The notes under the pieces: generated by a model
Databases searched by the model: none
Seen by the model: the letters and a program-made list of their open reading frames with translations, nothing else
What the model was told of the DNA's origin: nothing
Assembly: GCF_963259705.1 (NCBI RefSeq)
Contig: NC_081844.1
Coordinates: 19,763,715 to 19,827,714 of the forward strand
Direction of reading: 5' to 3'
DNA: 64,000 bases
DNA from: Myotis daubentonii
Lineage: Eukaryota; Chordata; Mammalia; Chiroptera; Vespertilionidae
Translations under genes and position numbers: made by a program
Shown: positions 44,268 to 56,414 of the stretch, one piece after another
Layout: every line of letters begins with the position of its first letter
Numbering within the stretch: position 1 is the first letter of the stretch

Positions 44268-44289
44268 GTAGCCACCTCATTTTACTTTT

Positions 44290-44456
44290 GTTGTTGCTGT
44301 TGTTAATCTTTACCCGAGGAATTGGCTGCCTCTAGCACATGCCCCAACGGGCTGGGATAGAACCTACAACCCAGGCATATGCTCCCGACCAGGATCAAAC
44401 CCAAGCCCTGTGGTGTGCAGGCCAACGCTCGAACCACTGAGCGCACCGGCCAGGGC
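44290..44456 (-). mobile_element. Partial Ves-like SINE
   Basis: Antisense; tRNA-like head and B-box region kept, pyrimidine-rich body missing. Confidence 0.75.
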
Positions 44457-44689
44457 TAGCCACTTAATTTTAAACTAAGTAACTTTTACATGAATCCCCT
44501 CATCTGTGCCAGCCTTGCTCCCAGGGCTCAGCAGCCACACAGGCTGGCAGCTGCCATGTAGGACGGCACAGGTAGAGACATCCGTGAGTGCTGTTCTCGA
44601 GGATCCCGGGAGCCACCAGGCCCAAGTTCCACAGAAACCAAAAGTCGCGATACTGTTTTGCCAACTCCGATTAGATTCCTCCCCCTGCA

Positions 44690-44880
44690 GTGAGTGCCAG
44701 TGTGTGCGCGACGCTGTGCTCAACTCTCACAGGTCCCAGTTCATTCAACCTTCGCAACCCCACGGGGGGTGCAATCCCAGCGCGACATAGGAGGAAATCG
44801 AGGCACAGAGCGGTCACTCGCTGTCCCCAGGTCACGGTGATTTTGTCCGTGGCCTGTCTGCCAAAGGGCTCCTGTTCAGA
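44690..44880 (-). repeat. MIR-like SINE
   Basis: Weak antisense MIR signature (gtgccagtgtgtg ... aggaaatcgaggcacagag). Confidence 0.55.
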
Positions 44881-45389
44881 ACCCTCACGGGTGGCTCTGG
44901 GCCTCCACGTCCCCACTACTGCCCGGCCCCCCACCACAGCACTCGGAACAGTAACAGCAGGCAGCCCGCAGGCTCGGCCAGGCCCAGGAAGTGACACCTG
45001 CTGTTTCTGAAACCCAGGAGGCAGAGGGGTGCCCTTTCTGTCCCTGAGGGGGGTAAAGAGGGGTCTCAGGGCCTCCGGCGGGGCTCAGACTCACCCGACA
45101 GCGCAGCCAGGGGGCTTGGCTCCAGTCAGACAGGGCAGGCCCCAGACACACGCAGCCCCTGCCACTTCCGCCAAGCCGAGGCCGTGGGTGTGGGGGACAG
45201 GAAGCGCACCCGCCCCGCCCGCCGCCCAACTGCCACCTCACCTTCCCCTCCCAGAGCAGCACCCCTGGGACCTCTCTGGACCGGAGCAGGCCACAGATCG
45301 GCAAACGGAGGCCCCTGGATCTACAGCCCTCAGCTGAGGGCTATTAACCAACAAATCGTAATCATGACGATTGTGAAATAACAGAACCC

Positions 45390-45560
45390 ACAAAGTGAGT
45401 ACCGATCCTGGGCTAAGCATTCCACAGCTCACCATCCGGAGGTGGGCCAGTGACGCCTGCTCAGAGATGGAGAAACCGAGGCTCAGAGAGGGCAGCCCCC
45501 ATGTCCAAACTTGCACAGCTAACGAATGGCAGTGCTGAGAGAGACTCAACCCAGGGTCTC
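45390..45560 (-). repeat. MIR-like SINE
   Basis: Antisense MIR signature (gggctaagcattccac ... gagaaaccgaggctcagag). Confidence 0.6.
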
Positions 45561-45631
45561 ATTAGGACTTTCACAGGCTTGGGGCAATCTTGCCTCCCTG
45601 GGCCCCAGGCTCCATTCAGAAAATAATGTAG

Positions 45632-45842
45632 CCCAGCCAGCGTGGCTCAGTGGTTGAGCATGCACCTATGAACCAGGCGATCATGGTTCGATTCCCGGTC
45701 AGGGCACATGCCCAGGTTGTGGGCCCAACCCCTAGGGGTCACGCAGGGGGCGGCCCATAAGTGATTATCACTCGTCATTGATGTTTCTATCTCTTTCTCC
45801 CTTTCCTTTCCTCTCTGAAATTAAAAAAAAAAAAAATTTAAA
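45632..45842 (+). mobile_element. Ves-type SINE
   Basis: Plus-strand copy with a poly(A) end. Confidence 0.91.
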
Positions 45843-46544
45843 GAAAGAAAATAATTTGTACTGTATTTTACAGCTACATTGGCATAAAGACAAATATATT
45901 GATATCATATATTTAAAGGTTTTCTTTGATCCCACAGCTTATTTTTTCCCCCTCCTGATTTTAAAAGAAGTTAAAACATCTTCAGGGACCCCTGAAAGTA
46001 ATACACCCGAGAGAGACACGGTGGTCACGGCATCTGCTGGAACCCAGGTCTCCTGGCCTCGGTAATGCCCGTGCAAAGCCCAGAGACAGGCAGGGACTTG
46101 CCCAAGGTCAAACAGCAGGTAGTCAGCTGACCGGGATGCCCCCAACTTCTGGCTGCTAGAAGCAGGGAACAGAGTCCTCCCTGGGGATGTCTGACATGAG
46201 CCCTGGCACCTCCTGGAGATGAATCCTGCCTCCCCAGCACCAACTCCCCCAGGCCTGGGGCTCTGTGCCTGGCCTGGTGTGAGGCCGGGCCCAGGTCGGA
46301 GCCCAGTCAGCAAAGAAGGTCAGACTTTGGCTGCTGGCCTCCGGCTGGGCGACCTTGGGATGCCCCTGACCTCTCTGGGTGTCCTGAGCTTTGTGAAACA
46401 GGACCTGTCGTTTTGCTCCCCTCAGTGCGTTTGCTCACAGTAGGGCCAGTTCAGGGCTTTCCTCTCCTCTTCGCTGTCCACCTCGCGGCCATGCTGTGTC
46501 GATGGCCAGCTGTCAAGGGCTTCCTCCCTGCAGGCTCGTCCATC

Positions 46545-46720
46545 AGAGCTGCGGCCACTTACACACTCCGGCTGCATCCCCACAATTGCATCAGAGACAG
46601 TATCTCACCCGGGCCATCACCCCAAATGGGGAAACTGAGGCACAGGCCCATGTTACACAGCGATTGGGCCATTGAGTGGGCATCTGAACTCACACAGGAA
46701 TTTTTCAGTCCTCCCCACTG
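46545..46720 (-). repeat. MIR-like SINE
   Basis: Antisense signature: ggggaaactgaggcacagg. Confidence 0.6.
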
Positions 46721-46854
46721 ATGGCCCCCCCCCTTCATCACCTTTCTGGTCAAACACTGAGCCCCCAACTCCACCTGACTCCAGGCTGGAGACACAGCAG
46801 GCAACACCCTTGCAGGCTCCCTTCTCTTCTCTCCACTCCTGGTCAGCTGTGACC

Positions 46855-47065
46855 CCATTTATAATCGGTAATAGCGCAATTAGTATTATAATGACCATGT
46901 CTATATTTACAGCACTCCCATCCTCCCACAGTCTCCTTTGATCTTCCAAGAGGGATTCAGCCCATTTCACAGAAAAACACACTGAGGTGCAGAGGGCCAA
47001 AGCCATGTACGGAAGAACCAGATTTGAACCTGGGGGCATCAGACTCCCAGCCCAGTGCTCACCCC
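46855..47065 (-). repeat. MIR-like SINE
   Basis: Antisense signature with agatttgaacctggggg. Confidence 0.6.
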
Positions 47066-48379
47066 TATGTCCATACAGGCACAGAGCTTCACGGGAAAGG
47101 GGACAGGCAGGCCCGGCACCTCCTCCTGCCCAGGATCCTGCCCAGGCACTGTCTTGCCCCTGGTGTGGGTGATGGTATGTGGGTCAGGGTGTGCCCTGGG
47201 CGGTCCTGCTGGTGAAACCTGGGTGGTGGAGCTCCTGTTCCAGTGATTGCAGCCTGGTGATATAATGTACTGCATGGCAGACTAGCCCCTCCAGCAATGC
47301 CACAGTGTGACCATCAACCCATTTTGCAGTGCAGTAAACTGAGGCTCAGAGGCCAGCAAGGCATGTCAGGGGTGGGGGTACGTGTGTCTTCAAACCCATT
47401 GCTCTCTCACTCCCAAACCACCAACATCTTAAGCAAAAGGGTGGGATCAAGATCTGGCAAAAGATGGGGGGCGGGGGGCGTCAGAATTTATAGAATACAG
47501 GCTCTGAAGCCCCCCGCCCCATTTTCAAAGGAGAAAACTGGGGCTCAGGAAAGGGCTGCCACTTGCCCAAGGTCACCAGAGACAGGTCCATCCAGAGCCG
47601 CCTCCTGGTCCCCACTGCGACTCGGGCAGATGACTCCTAAGATCCGAGGCAGATGGAGGGGCCACCCACCCTCCTCCACACCCCCTCACAGTCAGCCTCC
47701 AGCAGGATCCCAATTTACCTCGATTTATTTTAATACCCAGGAACAGATGCTCACTGCCCAACCCCCACCAAGGCAGGGACCACTCCCAAGTCTATCTACT
47801 CCAGGCCCTTCCGGGCCAGGCCTGACCGGCCAGGCAAGGCACCCCACACCAACCCACTCCCCAGAATTCCACCTCGGGGTCCATGAAGAGGATGCCAATG
47901 GAAGGCCCCCACCCCATCCTTGTGGCAGGGGCCGCTATAGGACAATCTACAGGAGGGGCCCAGAGGACCCCCAGTTCCTCCACTAGGACTGGATCTGGAT
48001 TCCCATCGGAGAAAAAAGGAAGGAGGTTCCTTATCTCGGCCCCCGGAGGGTCTGCAGGTCCCAGATGGGAAGAGGGAAATTGGGGGTGGTCTCCACTTCA
48101 TCTATCCTGGGTCCCAGGCTGGAGGGGGGGCGGCGCCCCCATCTTTGCAGCCCCAGAACCTAGACCCAGATACAGGCTTAGAATAAAGGGATTTGAGGAG
48201 GGGTCTCGCATCATAGCTGTTCCCCTGTGCGCCCCGGTTCTCGGCCAGGAGACGGGGCATTAGGACAGAGGTCCATGTCTCCCTCCGTGGGCCCCTGATT
48301 ATCACCTGGGGGAGGCAGGGAGCCCACCCTGCAGCCTCCCCCCGAATCCCTGCTCGCCATCCCTCCAAGTCCCGCCGCA

Positions 48380-48720
48380 CCTTTGCGCCCCCGTGGCCAC
48401 CGGGACTGCGGGGCACGGTGCGTGCGCTCGCGGGGCCGCGCGGGCCAGGGGCATGGGTGGGAATCCACTCACCTCCGAGCTCGGGCCGAGCCTCGCGCCC
48501 GCCGCCACCTGCGGCTCGGTCTCTGACACCCGAGCCCGCCCCGCCCCTCCCTCCGCCGCTGCAGCGGGGCCGCCGGGTGGCTCCGCCTCCGGGGCGTGGC
48601 CACGAGAGTACCCCGAGGCCGCGCCGGCTCCGGAGGCAGGGCGGGCTCTCCACGCAGCCAGCCATTGGGCCGTGTGGGCATCCAGCTCCGCCAGCCCGCG
48701 CCCTGATTGGACGAGTCAGG
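48380..48720 (-). promoter_or_regulatory. CpG-island promoter of FCHO1
   Basis: Dense CpG sequence with several GC boxes. Reverse CCAAT boxes (attgg) lie at about 48664 and 48706, upstream for minus-strand transcription. It lies 5' of the gene and next to a strong first-exon donor, as expected for a housekeeping-type start. Confidence 0.65.
48473..48620 (-). other. FCHO1: Candidate FCHO1 non-coding first exon
   Basis: Within the CpG-rich region, the minus strand has a strong donor, GGAG|GTGAGT, whose last exon base is 48473. The right (5') limit is a guess because no transcript data are available. Intron 1 would then run about 7 kb to the first coding exon. Confidence 0.45.
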
Positions 48721-49754
48721 CTCCTTTAATCTCCCCCCACCCCTTCCACCACCTGCAGGTCATCTGCATAATTTAAAGCCACAGGCGTCGCCCCATCCGA
48801 GACCCGGTGGGAGGGGGAAGGGACGACCAATTGATTTGAGCGCCCGCTGTGTGCCAGGCACTGAGCAGGGCTCATGCGATGCCCCCACAAGTCTGTGAGC
48901 GGGACGTTATCGATCCTCATTATGAGGGCTGCCCCCGGGTGGGCCCCACGGGTGGGGGAAACTATCTCCAAGAATGCTGTCATGTCACAGATCTGAAAGG
49001 CTCCTGCCCCTCTCATCTGGGACCCCCCAAAATGAGACTTAGTGCCTCCCTGTACCCCATTCAACCTTCCACTTCAATACCCTGCTGATCTCTTCTCTCC
49101 CCCCACCCCCCCCCCCACCCCCACACACACACCTGGTACCAACCCAGCCTGCTCCTCCGCCAGCCCCAGAGGCCTGGAGTCCCTGAGGGTCTTCTCCCTT
49201 CATCATCCACATTGGTCCTGCCGGCCCTGTGTCTCTGAAACGCTGGACTTTCGGCTTTTCCTGTACCCGGGAGTGGCCCCGGTCCAGGCCCAGTGCTCTC
49301 CAGGCTGGATGCTGCCTCCGTTTCCTACCTGGGCCTCTTGTTGCCTCCACCCCTGCCTCAGACAACCTCTGTTCCCCATAGCAACTATCTTTTTTAAAAT
49401 TAAATGTTTTGTTTTGAGCAGTTTTCAATCTACAGTATTATTGTGAAGATGGTATAGAAAGTTCCTGTGTGTCCCACACCCAGTTTCCCTATTACTAACA
49501 TCTTACATGAATGTAGTACATTTGTCACAATTACTGAACCAACATTGAGACGTTAACTGAAGCCCATAGTTTACTCAGATTTCCTGTTCTCACTAATGTC
49601 CTTCTGCTGTCCCAGGATCCTATGTGACATTTAGTTGCCGCATCTCCTGAGGCTCCTTTGGGCTGAGACAGTTTCTCAGACTTCCTTGGTTTTGAGGACC
49701 TTTACAGTTTTGAGAACCGGTCAGGAGTTTTGATTTAAACACATATATATTGGG

Positions 49755-50030
49755 TCCTGGCCGGTGTTCTCCGTGGTTAGCGCATAGGTCCGAAAACTGA
49801 AGGGTCACGGGTTTGATTCCCGGTCAGGGGCACGTGTCTGGGTTTCATATCTAGTACCTGGATTGCAAGTTTAATCCCAGGAAACACAAGAAGAGGGCAT
49901 GTGCGGGAGGCAACCAAATCAATGTCTCTCACATTGATGTTTCTCTCTCTCTCTCTCTCTCTCCATCTCCCTCCCTCCCTCCCTCCCACTCTCTCTAAAA
50001 ATTAATGGGAATTTATTAATTTAAATGTTT
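49755..50030 (+). mobile_element. Ves-like SINE (long form)
   Basis: Begins gtcctggccggtgttctcc and ends in a (TC)n/(CCCT)n tail. Confidence 0.85.
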
Positions 50031-50039
50031 TTATTGATT

Positions 50040-50493
50040 TTAGAGGCCCAGTGCACAAAATTTGTGCACTGAAGTAGGGGAGTCCCTCAGCCTGGCCTGT
50101 GCCCTCTCACAGTCCGGGACACTTCGGGGGATGTCCAACTTGCTGGCTTAGGCCCAATCCCCCTCTCACAGACTGGGATCCCTCTTGCAATCTGGGACCC
50201 CTTGCTCCTTACCGCTCACCTGCTCACTGCTCCTCACCACTCAGCTCGCTGCTCCTTAGCCCTGCTGCTGAGGCGGGAGAGGCCCCTGCCCCTGCCACCC
50301 ACCACCACCACAACCGCGCTCGCCAGCCGTGAGCCCAGCTTCTGGCTGAGCTGCGTTCCCCCTGTGGGAGTGCACTGACCACCCGGGGCAGCTCCTGCAT
50401 TGAGCGTCTGCCCCCTGATGGTCAGTGCACATCATAGGGACCGGTCATTCAGCTGTTTGGTCAATTTGCATATTAGGGTTTTATTATATAGGA
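50040..50493 (-). mobile_element. HeliBat-like Helitron
   Basis: On the minus strand it starts A|TCCTATATAATAAAA and ends after a perfect 11-bp hairpin (50049-50071, cagtgcacaaa/tttgtgcactg) with CTAA in place of CTAG. Confidence 0.87.
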
Positions 50494-50495
50494 TT

Positions 50496-50735
50496 GGCCC
50501 TGGCTGGTGTTGCTCAGTTGGTTGAGCATCATTCCATGTACCAGTTGCTGGTTCAATTCCCAATTAAGGCACATGTCCAGGTTGTGGGTTTGATCTCTGG
50601 TCAGGGTGCATACAAGAGGCAATTGATGGATGTTGCTCTTACATTGATGTTTCTCTCTCTCTCTCTCTCCCTCTCTCTCTCTCTCTCCCTCTCCTTTCCT
50701 TGCTCTCTAAAATCAATAAGAACATATTTAAATAT
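50496..50735 (+). mobile_element. Ves-like SINE
   Basis: Head ccctggctggtgttgctcag with (TC)n body; abuts the Helitron end. Confidence 0.9.
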
Positions 50736-51778
50736 GTTGAAATATACTTGACATACAATATTGTGCAAATTTAAGGTGTACATGTTGATTTGATATTTAC
50801 ATGTATTACTGTATGATTGCCACCATTGGGATTTGTGGTGTTTTTCTCATGGTTGGACTGGGGTGATGCGCGTGGGGAGGAGAACGGGTGTGAAGAGATG
50901 AGCTCGTCTCATCACACTGAGACCAGGGCGCATGCCATCAACATGACTTTTCACTGTGATGTTGACCTCAACCACCTTGTTGAGGCGGTGCTGTTAGGTG
51001 CCTCCTCTGTAAAGCTTCTCTCATCCCCCTTCCCGTGCCGTATCCCTTGGAAGGAAGTAATTATTTACAGCCCACACCCAGGGGTGGGGAGTCCTGCTTC
51101 CCCTTGAGGGCAGAGCATCCGCATAGATTATTTGGGATTCCTCTGCTTGGGAAATCTCTCTCCTCCCCCCTTTATCTATCTGTCCAATTATTCATGCAGT
51201 GAATCCACGGACCCGTGGATATTTATTTTACACGTTGGGTTACAATCTAATACTACTTTGCTGATTTCCTTGCTCAAACTGTCCCCCCTTCGGCCATGGG
51301 GAGCCTGCTCATTTGGCTCTCGTGTCCCTGTCGCGTGTATCCTGGTGTTTTTCTCTTAGCCCTTCCTAACTGTCACTACAGGGTGCTCCAAGCTCACCTC
51401 CTCTGTTTCCAGCCCCAGCCGAGAATCCGCCTTTTCTCCGAGGAGCAGCCCTCGTGCCCTTACCTGGAGAATGGTGCTAGGAACCAAGACCGGGGCTGCA
51501 GGGGTGCTCACTGCTCCTGGAGTTCACTGCTTCCAGGCCCGCTCGGCTAACAGAGCAGGACATACATGTGTGTGTGCTAACCTGTGTGTGTACACAAACC
51601 TGTAAGTATTTCCACATGTAACTGCCTGCATCTATATAAACATGAGTTCGTGTAGATGTCTCCAATGAGAAACCTCCTTCTGCCCTCCCCGCTCCATTTG
51701 CTTCATAGTTCCATTCCAGGTGCAGGGAGTGGCTTTAGGAGGTTAACCCCAAGACTCGGGGTTTTGTTGTTGTTGTTG

Positions 51779-51994
51779 TTGTTTTAAATATATGTTTATT
51801 GATTTCAGAGAGGAAGGGAGAAGGAGAGATAGAAAGATCAATGATGAGAGAGAATCATTGATCGGCTGCATCCTGCACGCCACCCGCTGGGGATCAAGCC
51901 CATAACCCAGGCATGAGCCCTTGACCAGAATCGAACCTGGGACCCTACAGTTCACAGGCCGATGCTCTAGCCACTGAGCCAAACCAGCTAGGAC
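51779..51994 (-). mobile_element. Ves-type SINE
   Basis: Antisense copy next to a gttgttgtt tract. Confidence 0.92.
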
Positions 51995-54269
51995 TTGTTT
52001 TTTTAATAGAAACCCTTTATCTGCTTCTCCAGTTCAAAAACCTCTCCTGACTGCCCAGGACCCTGTCAAAACTCCAGCCCCTCCCCATAGCCCTGCGTGC
52101 CTGTGCAGTCCAGCTTTGCCCCTCTTTGCAGTCTGAACAGAAGCAGCCCGACCCCAGGACCTTTGCTCCTGCTGTTCCCTCTGCCTGGAGTGGTCTCCTC
52201 CCAGCTCCACATCTGACTGGTAACTCAGCTCTGAAATCCTATCTGGAAGCTGACGCCCCCTCCCACTCCAGGACCGACTTGGGGTGTTGTGTCAGGCTCA
52301 GCCCTCTCCCCCGACATGCTGGGGCGCTCCGTGGGGGCCCTGGCACCATCCACACCAGCCAGGTGGGGTCTGAAGCCCGGGCCAGGGGCAAGGTAGGGAA
52401 GAGGGAGAGAACTCTTGTTTCACAGGCAAGACCTTGGCTCCTGGACAAGAGGACACTCTCTGAAGCCCCCGAGTGTCAGAAGTTTGACTTGATCCAGGAG
52501 CACTAGAGGCAAAGCTCTCACCTGCCCTGATCTCGGATCCCAGCAGGTTCTGTGGTGATGAGGACAGGATGCAGGACAGGTCCGTGTCGGGTGCCTGGAG
52601 CGAAGCTGGCCGGAGGACACTCGAGGTCCCGTCAACGCCCCTACAGCCCAAGACCACCTCAGCCGGAGGTTACGGGCCAATGCTTTTATTTCTGAGATGG
52701 GGGCGGGGTGCCCGGAGAGGTTAAATAACGTTCACCAGATCGCCCAGCAGTGTTGCCAAGCTGGATATAACCACCACTTCCTGAGCACCTACGTGCCAGG
52801 CAGGTGAAGCTACCTACTGTGTGTAGGCAGGTGCCTGTCCCGGCAGCAATCCAGGCTACGGACTAGAAGGAAACACAAGAGGGTGGACAGGGCGGCATTG
52901 AAAAAGGAGTAGGTCAGGTAGAGCCAGAGGGGTGCCTGGGCTGGGGGTGGAGGTGGAGGTGGGATGAGAGAGCAGGGAGGGCTTCCTGGAAGAGGGGCCC
53001 TAGCAGGTGGGGCTTGGAAGAGGAGAGGTGATTGTGCTGCTTTTCCCAGGAGAATCCTCTCTTCCCTTCTCCCTCACTGTCTCCCAAGAGCTCACATCTT
53101 CCCAGAAAAGTGCTTCAATCCCACCCCACTAGGGACCTGGGTCCCCAGCCCATGCCCTCCCCTCCTCCTCAGTGCCTCCAAATCTGTGAGCCCCAAACCT
53201 GGTCTTCTCACTGCTCCCCAGCTTGGCCCGCCCTCAGCCCCAAGAAGGGGAACTTGCAACTGCTCAGTGGGCCATGCAGGCAGCTGCAGGCCCACAGCAG
53301 CTGCCCTTGTTCTGGGCCCTCAGTGTCACCAGTCTCCTCTCAGTTCCTCTGCCTCTGCGGGTGCCTCCCCAGGCGTGCTCCTTCCCCCTAATGTGGCTCG
53401 ATCCTTTACATCCTTATCCTGGGCGGCATGGGGGCCTCCTCTGGGCACGGCATGCCACCCCTCCACCCCACCCCTGTGGGTGGTGATCCCGTGTCTGGCT
53501 CCCCTCTCCATACTGTGTGGCCTGTGAGGACAGCATCTGCTGGATGATGACGGGCTGCCTGGTGGCATTCCAAGCAGAGGACACGGGAAGTGCAAAGGCC
53601 TGGAGGCGGGATCTGGTTGTTGAAGCAACACGAGAAACCCCAGGAGGGTGGTTTCGGCTCAGGCAGCTGAGGGGTAGGGTATCAGGGAGGGGCTGCCGGT
53701 GGGCAGGCGGTGCAGTGGGTGCCTGGGCCAAGAGCACACATCTGGCTCCTGCGCAGGCCCGGCACCCTCAGGTGCTTCACTGCTGCAGGGGTATTTTTAG
53801 TGGCTGCTCCTGCAGGGGCTGAGCCAGACAGCTGTCAGGAGAGATTGGGAGAGAGAATGCAGAAGGGTGCAAGCTGTTCTAGCATGTAGATGGGAAAGGG
53901 CCAGAGCTATGCCCTGGACCTCTCAGCCTCAGCCTTGTGGTGTAAATAAAGTTTTATTGGAATGCAGCCATATCCATCTGTTCAGTTACAACAGCAGAGC
54001 TGGGTGGTGTGGACAGACTGTATGGCCCATGATGCCAAAAATCTACCTGGCTTTTTTTTTTTTTTTTTTTATAGAAAGTGCCAGGGCAAAAAACTCTCTT
54101 TGCGGGAGAGAGGGGAGACTTGGTAGTGGTTACTAGATGATTTTCCCCACTATTTCTGATTCTCCTCCTTCCAGGTACAAGGGAGGACTTAGTGTCGCTC
54201 AGCTCCAGAATTAGGCAGTCATGTGACTTGCCTTAGTCAATGAAATGCTTCCTGGGCAAGCCTTTAGGA

Positions 54270-54420
54270 CAGGGGTCCTCAAACTACGGCCCGCCGGGTG
54301 TTTCTGCCGCCGCTGAGTGCATAGGAATTTGTTCAGTGTTTTTTTCAACTATAGTCCGGCCCTCCAACGGTCTGAGGGACAGTGAACTGGCCCCCTGTTT
54401 AAAAAGTTTGAGGACCCCTG
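54270..54420 (+). mobile_element. Non-autonomous hAT (nhAT) MITE
   Basis: 151 bp with perfect 16-bp terminal inverted repeats (CAGGGGTCCTCAAACT) and target duplication ctttagga/atttagga (7 of 8). Confidence 0.92.
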
Positions 54421-55471
54421 ATTTAGGAGATGGTCCCGACTCACCGCCATGTGACCCTTCCTGTCTCGCCACCCGATGTTGGAGGTGGTGCAAGTTGTCA
54501 AGTTGGGATGCTGAGTGAGGGTGATGAGAAACAGCAACGTCAGAAATGTGGGAGGAGGGAAAGACCCACCACGTATTCAGGGCCAGAGCCCAAATGCCTC
54601 CTGCCCCCCAGCTTATGAAAATAAAAATAGAATCAAAGTAGAGCTGTCAACACCTGCCAGTCGCCCTGACTCTGATCCCTGACTGCTATAGACCGATGTG
54701 TCCCCCTTAATTCCTATGGTGTAGCCCACATCCCCAGTGACATGGTTAGGAGGGAGGGCCTTTGGGAGGTCACTAGTGTTCGACGAGGCCATGAGGGTGG
54801 AGCCCTTGTGATGGGATTGGCGCCTTTCTAAGGGACCCAGGAGCATTTGCTCTCTCCTCTGCCATGTGAGGACACAGCAAGGAGGCAACTGTCTGCAAGC
54901 CAGGACCCCATTATGCTGGCACCCTGATCTGACCGCCAGCCTCCGGACCGTGAGAACTGTGTCTGTTGTTTAAACTGCCCAATCCATGGTATCGTTATAG
55001 GAGCCTGAACAAACGGAGACACTGAGACAGCCCCAAGAAGGAATCTGTTCCATGTAATACGCAGCCACACACAGCGATTCAGGCAGAAATGCATGGGCTG
55101 CTGTTACAAAGTATCACAAACCGGGGGCTTAAAGAAACAGATGGGAGGAGGGCTGCTTTCTTCAGGAGGTTCCAGGGGAGCAGCCCTCCTCACCTCTTCC
55201 AGCTTCTGGGGCTCTGGTGTCCTCAGCTTACGGCTGCGTCACTCCAGTCTCTGCTTCCACCTGCACTCGGTTTCCTCCTCTGGGTCCGGGCCTCCCTCTG
55301 TCCTTGATAAGGACACTTGTCATTGGCTTTAGAACGACCCGAATCTAGGATGATCTCATCTCAAGATCCTTTACTTAATTACATCTGCAAAGTCCGTTTT
55401 CCACATCCAGTCACATTCACAGGTATCAGAGCCAGGATTCTGACGTGTTTTTTTGAGTCACCATTCAACCA

Positions 55472-55675
55472 TCCTATCTAATACAGATGGAATATGCAAA
55501 TTGACCATAACTTTGCAACAAAGATGGTGGCGCCCACAGCCAATAAGGAGGGAATATGCAAATTGACGTGACAAGGTGAGAGGTGGAAGGCGGCTCTGGC
55601 TGGAGTGAAGGCAGTGCTGGCAGCCAGGGGAAGGAAGGCCTATCCTTGCTCAAATCTTTGTGCATCGGGCTCTAG
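55472..55675 (+). mobile_element. Short HeliBat-like Helitron
   Basis: A|TCCTATC ... CTAG|T, with the aatatgcaaattgac block present twice (about 55491 and 55553). Confidence 0.82.
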
Positions 55676-55699
55676 TTACAGATGATGTCTTATCTAAAA

Positions 55700-55899
55700 C
55701 TAGAGAGGCCTGGTGCATCAATTCATGCACGGGTTGGGTCCAGCCGGCCCTGCCCTGATCGGGGTGGGGGTGGGGGGTGATCAGGGGCAGGGGCAGCTGC
55801 GGAGGGGGGGGGTCTGGGCGGTTGGCTGGCTGGCCCCACCCCCTAGTTGAATGCCCGGTCAAGGGGACAATTCGCATATTAGTCTTTTATTATATAGGA
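55700..55899 (-). mobile_element. Short HeliBat-like Helitron
   Basis: Minus-strand A|TCCTATATAATAAAAG ... CTAG|T with 3' hairpin gtgcatgaattgatgcac. It faces the neighbouring Helitron across 24 bp. Confidence 0.87.
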
Positions 55900-56335
55900 T
55901 TTTATCTAGGAGCTTCTGCACATGCAGTGACAAGGGCAGGGGCTCATCAAGAAGCTGCTGTCTGCACCTTTGGGATTCAGATTCTCCTTTAGGACCTTCC
56001 TGCAGCTGTGACTCCAGGCACAAGCACCGGTTTTCTCCAGGAACAGAGGGCAGCTTTTGTTTCATGGCTTTGGAGCAGAGACTGGGGCGCACACCTCACC
56101 TCGGCCATGATTGGTCTCCATGGCAGGGCTCCAGCGGCTGCCTCCCTTGTCTGTAAAATGGCCAGGGTGGGCTGGAGGGCTGCAGTTAACAGAGTGCCAC
56201 TGGGTCTGGGGAGGCATTACTGGGGAGCCATGCCCCGTCTGTGCCTGACCCGGGGACCCACATGGTAGCGATGACTGTCCCAGGCGCCACCCGTCGGCAG
56301 AAGGAACCGAGGCCACAGTGGAGCGGGGCACTTGG

Positions 56336-56341
56336 TTTATT
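56336..56341 (-). terminator. MAP1S: MAP1S polyadenylation signal
   Basis: AATAAA on the minus strand 75 bases after the stop; cleavage is expected around 56315-56320. Confidence 0.75.
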
Positions 56342-56414
56342 TCTGATGCAGTGATTCTCAGGATGGTGGCAGAGCTGGGCTGAGGGGTGGGGTAGGTGTA
56401 GGGGTGAGGCAGGA

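Larger units (their letters stand above)
48722..56314. other. Intergenic region between MAP1S and FCHO1
   Basis: No gene seen. It holds MIR-like pieces (for example 48838-48980), SINEs at 49755, 50496 and 51779, Helitrons at 50040, 55472 and 55700, a hAT MITE at 54270, and otherwise unassigned sequence. Confidence 0.65.

Noticed and set aside
47297..47986. 229-codon plus-strand ORF
   Set aside because: GC-rich chance ORF in FCHO1 intron 1 across MIR-like sequence; no recognisable domain and low-complexity composition.
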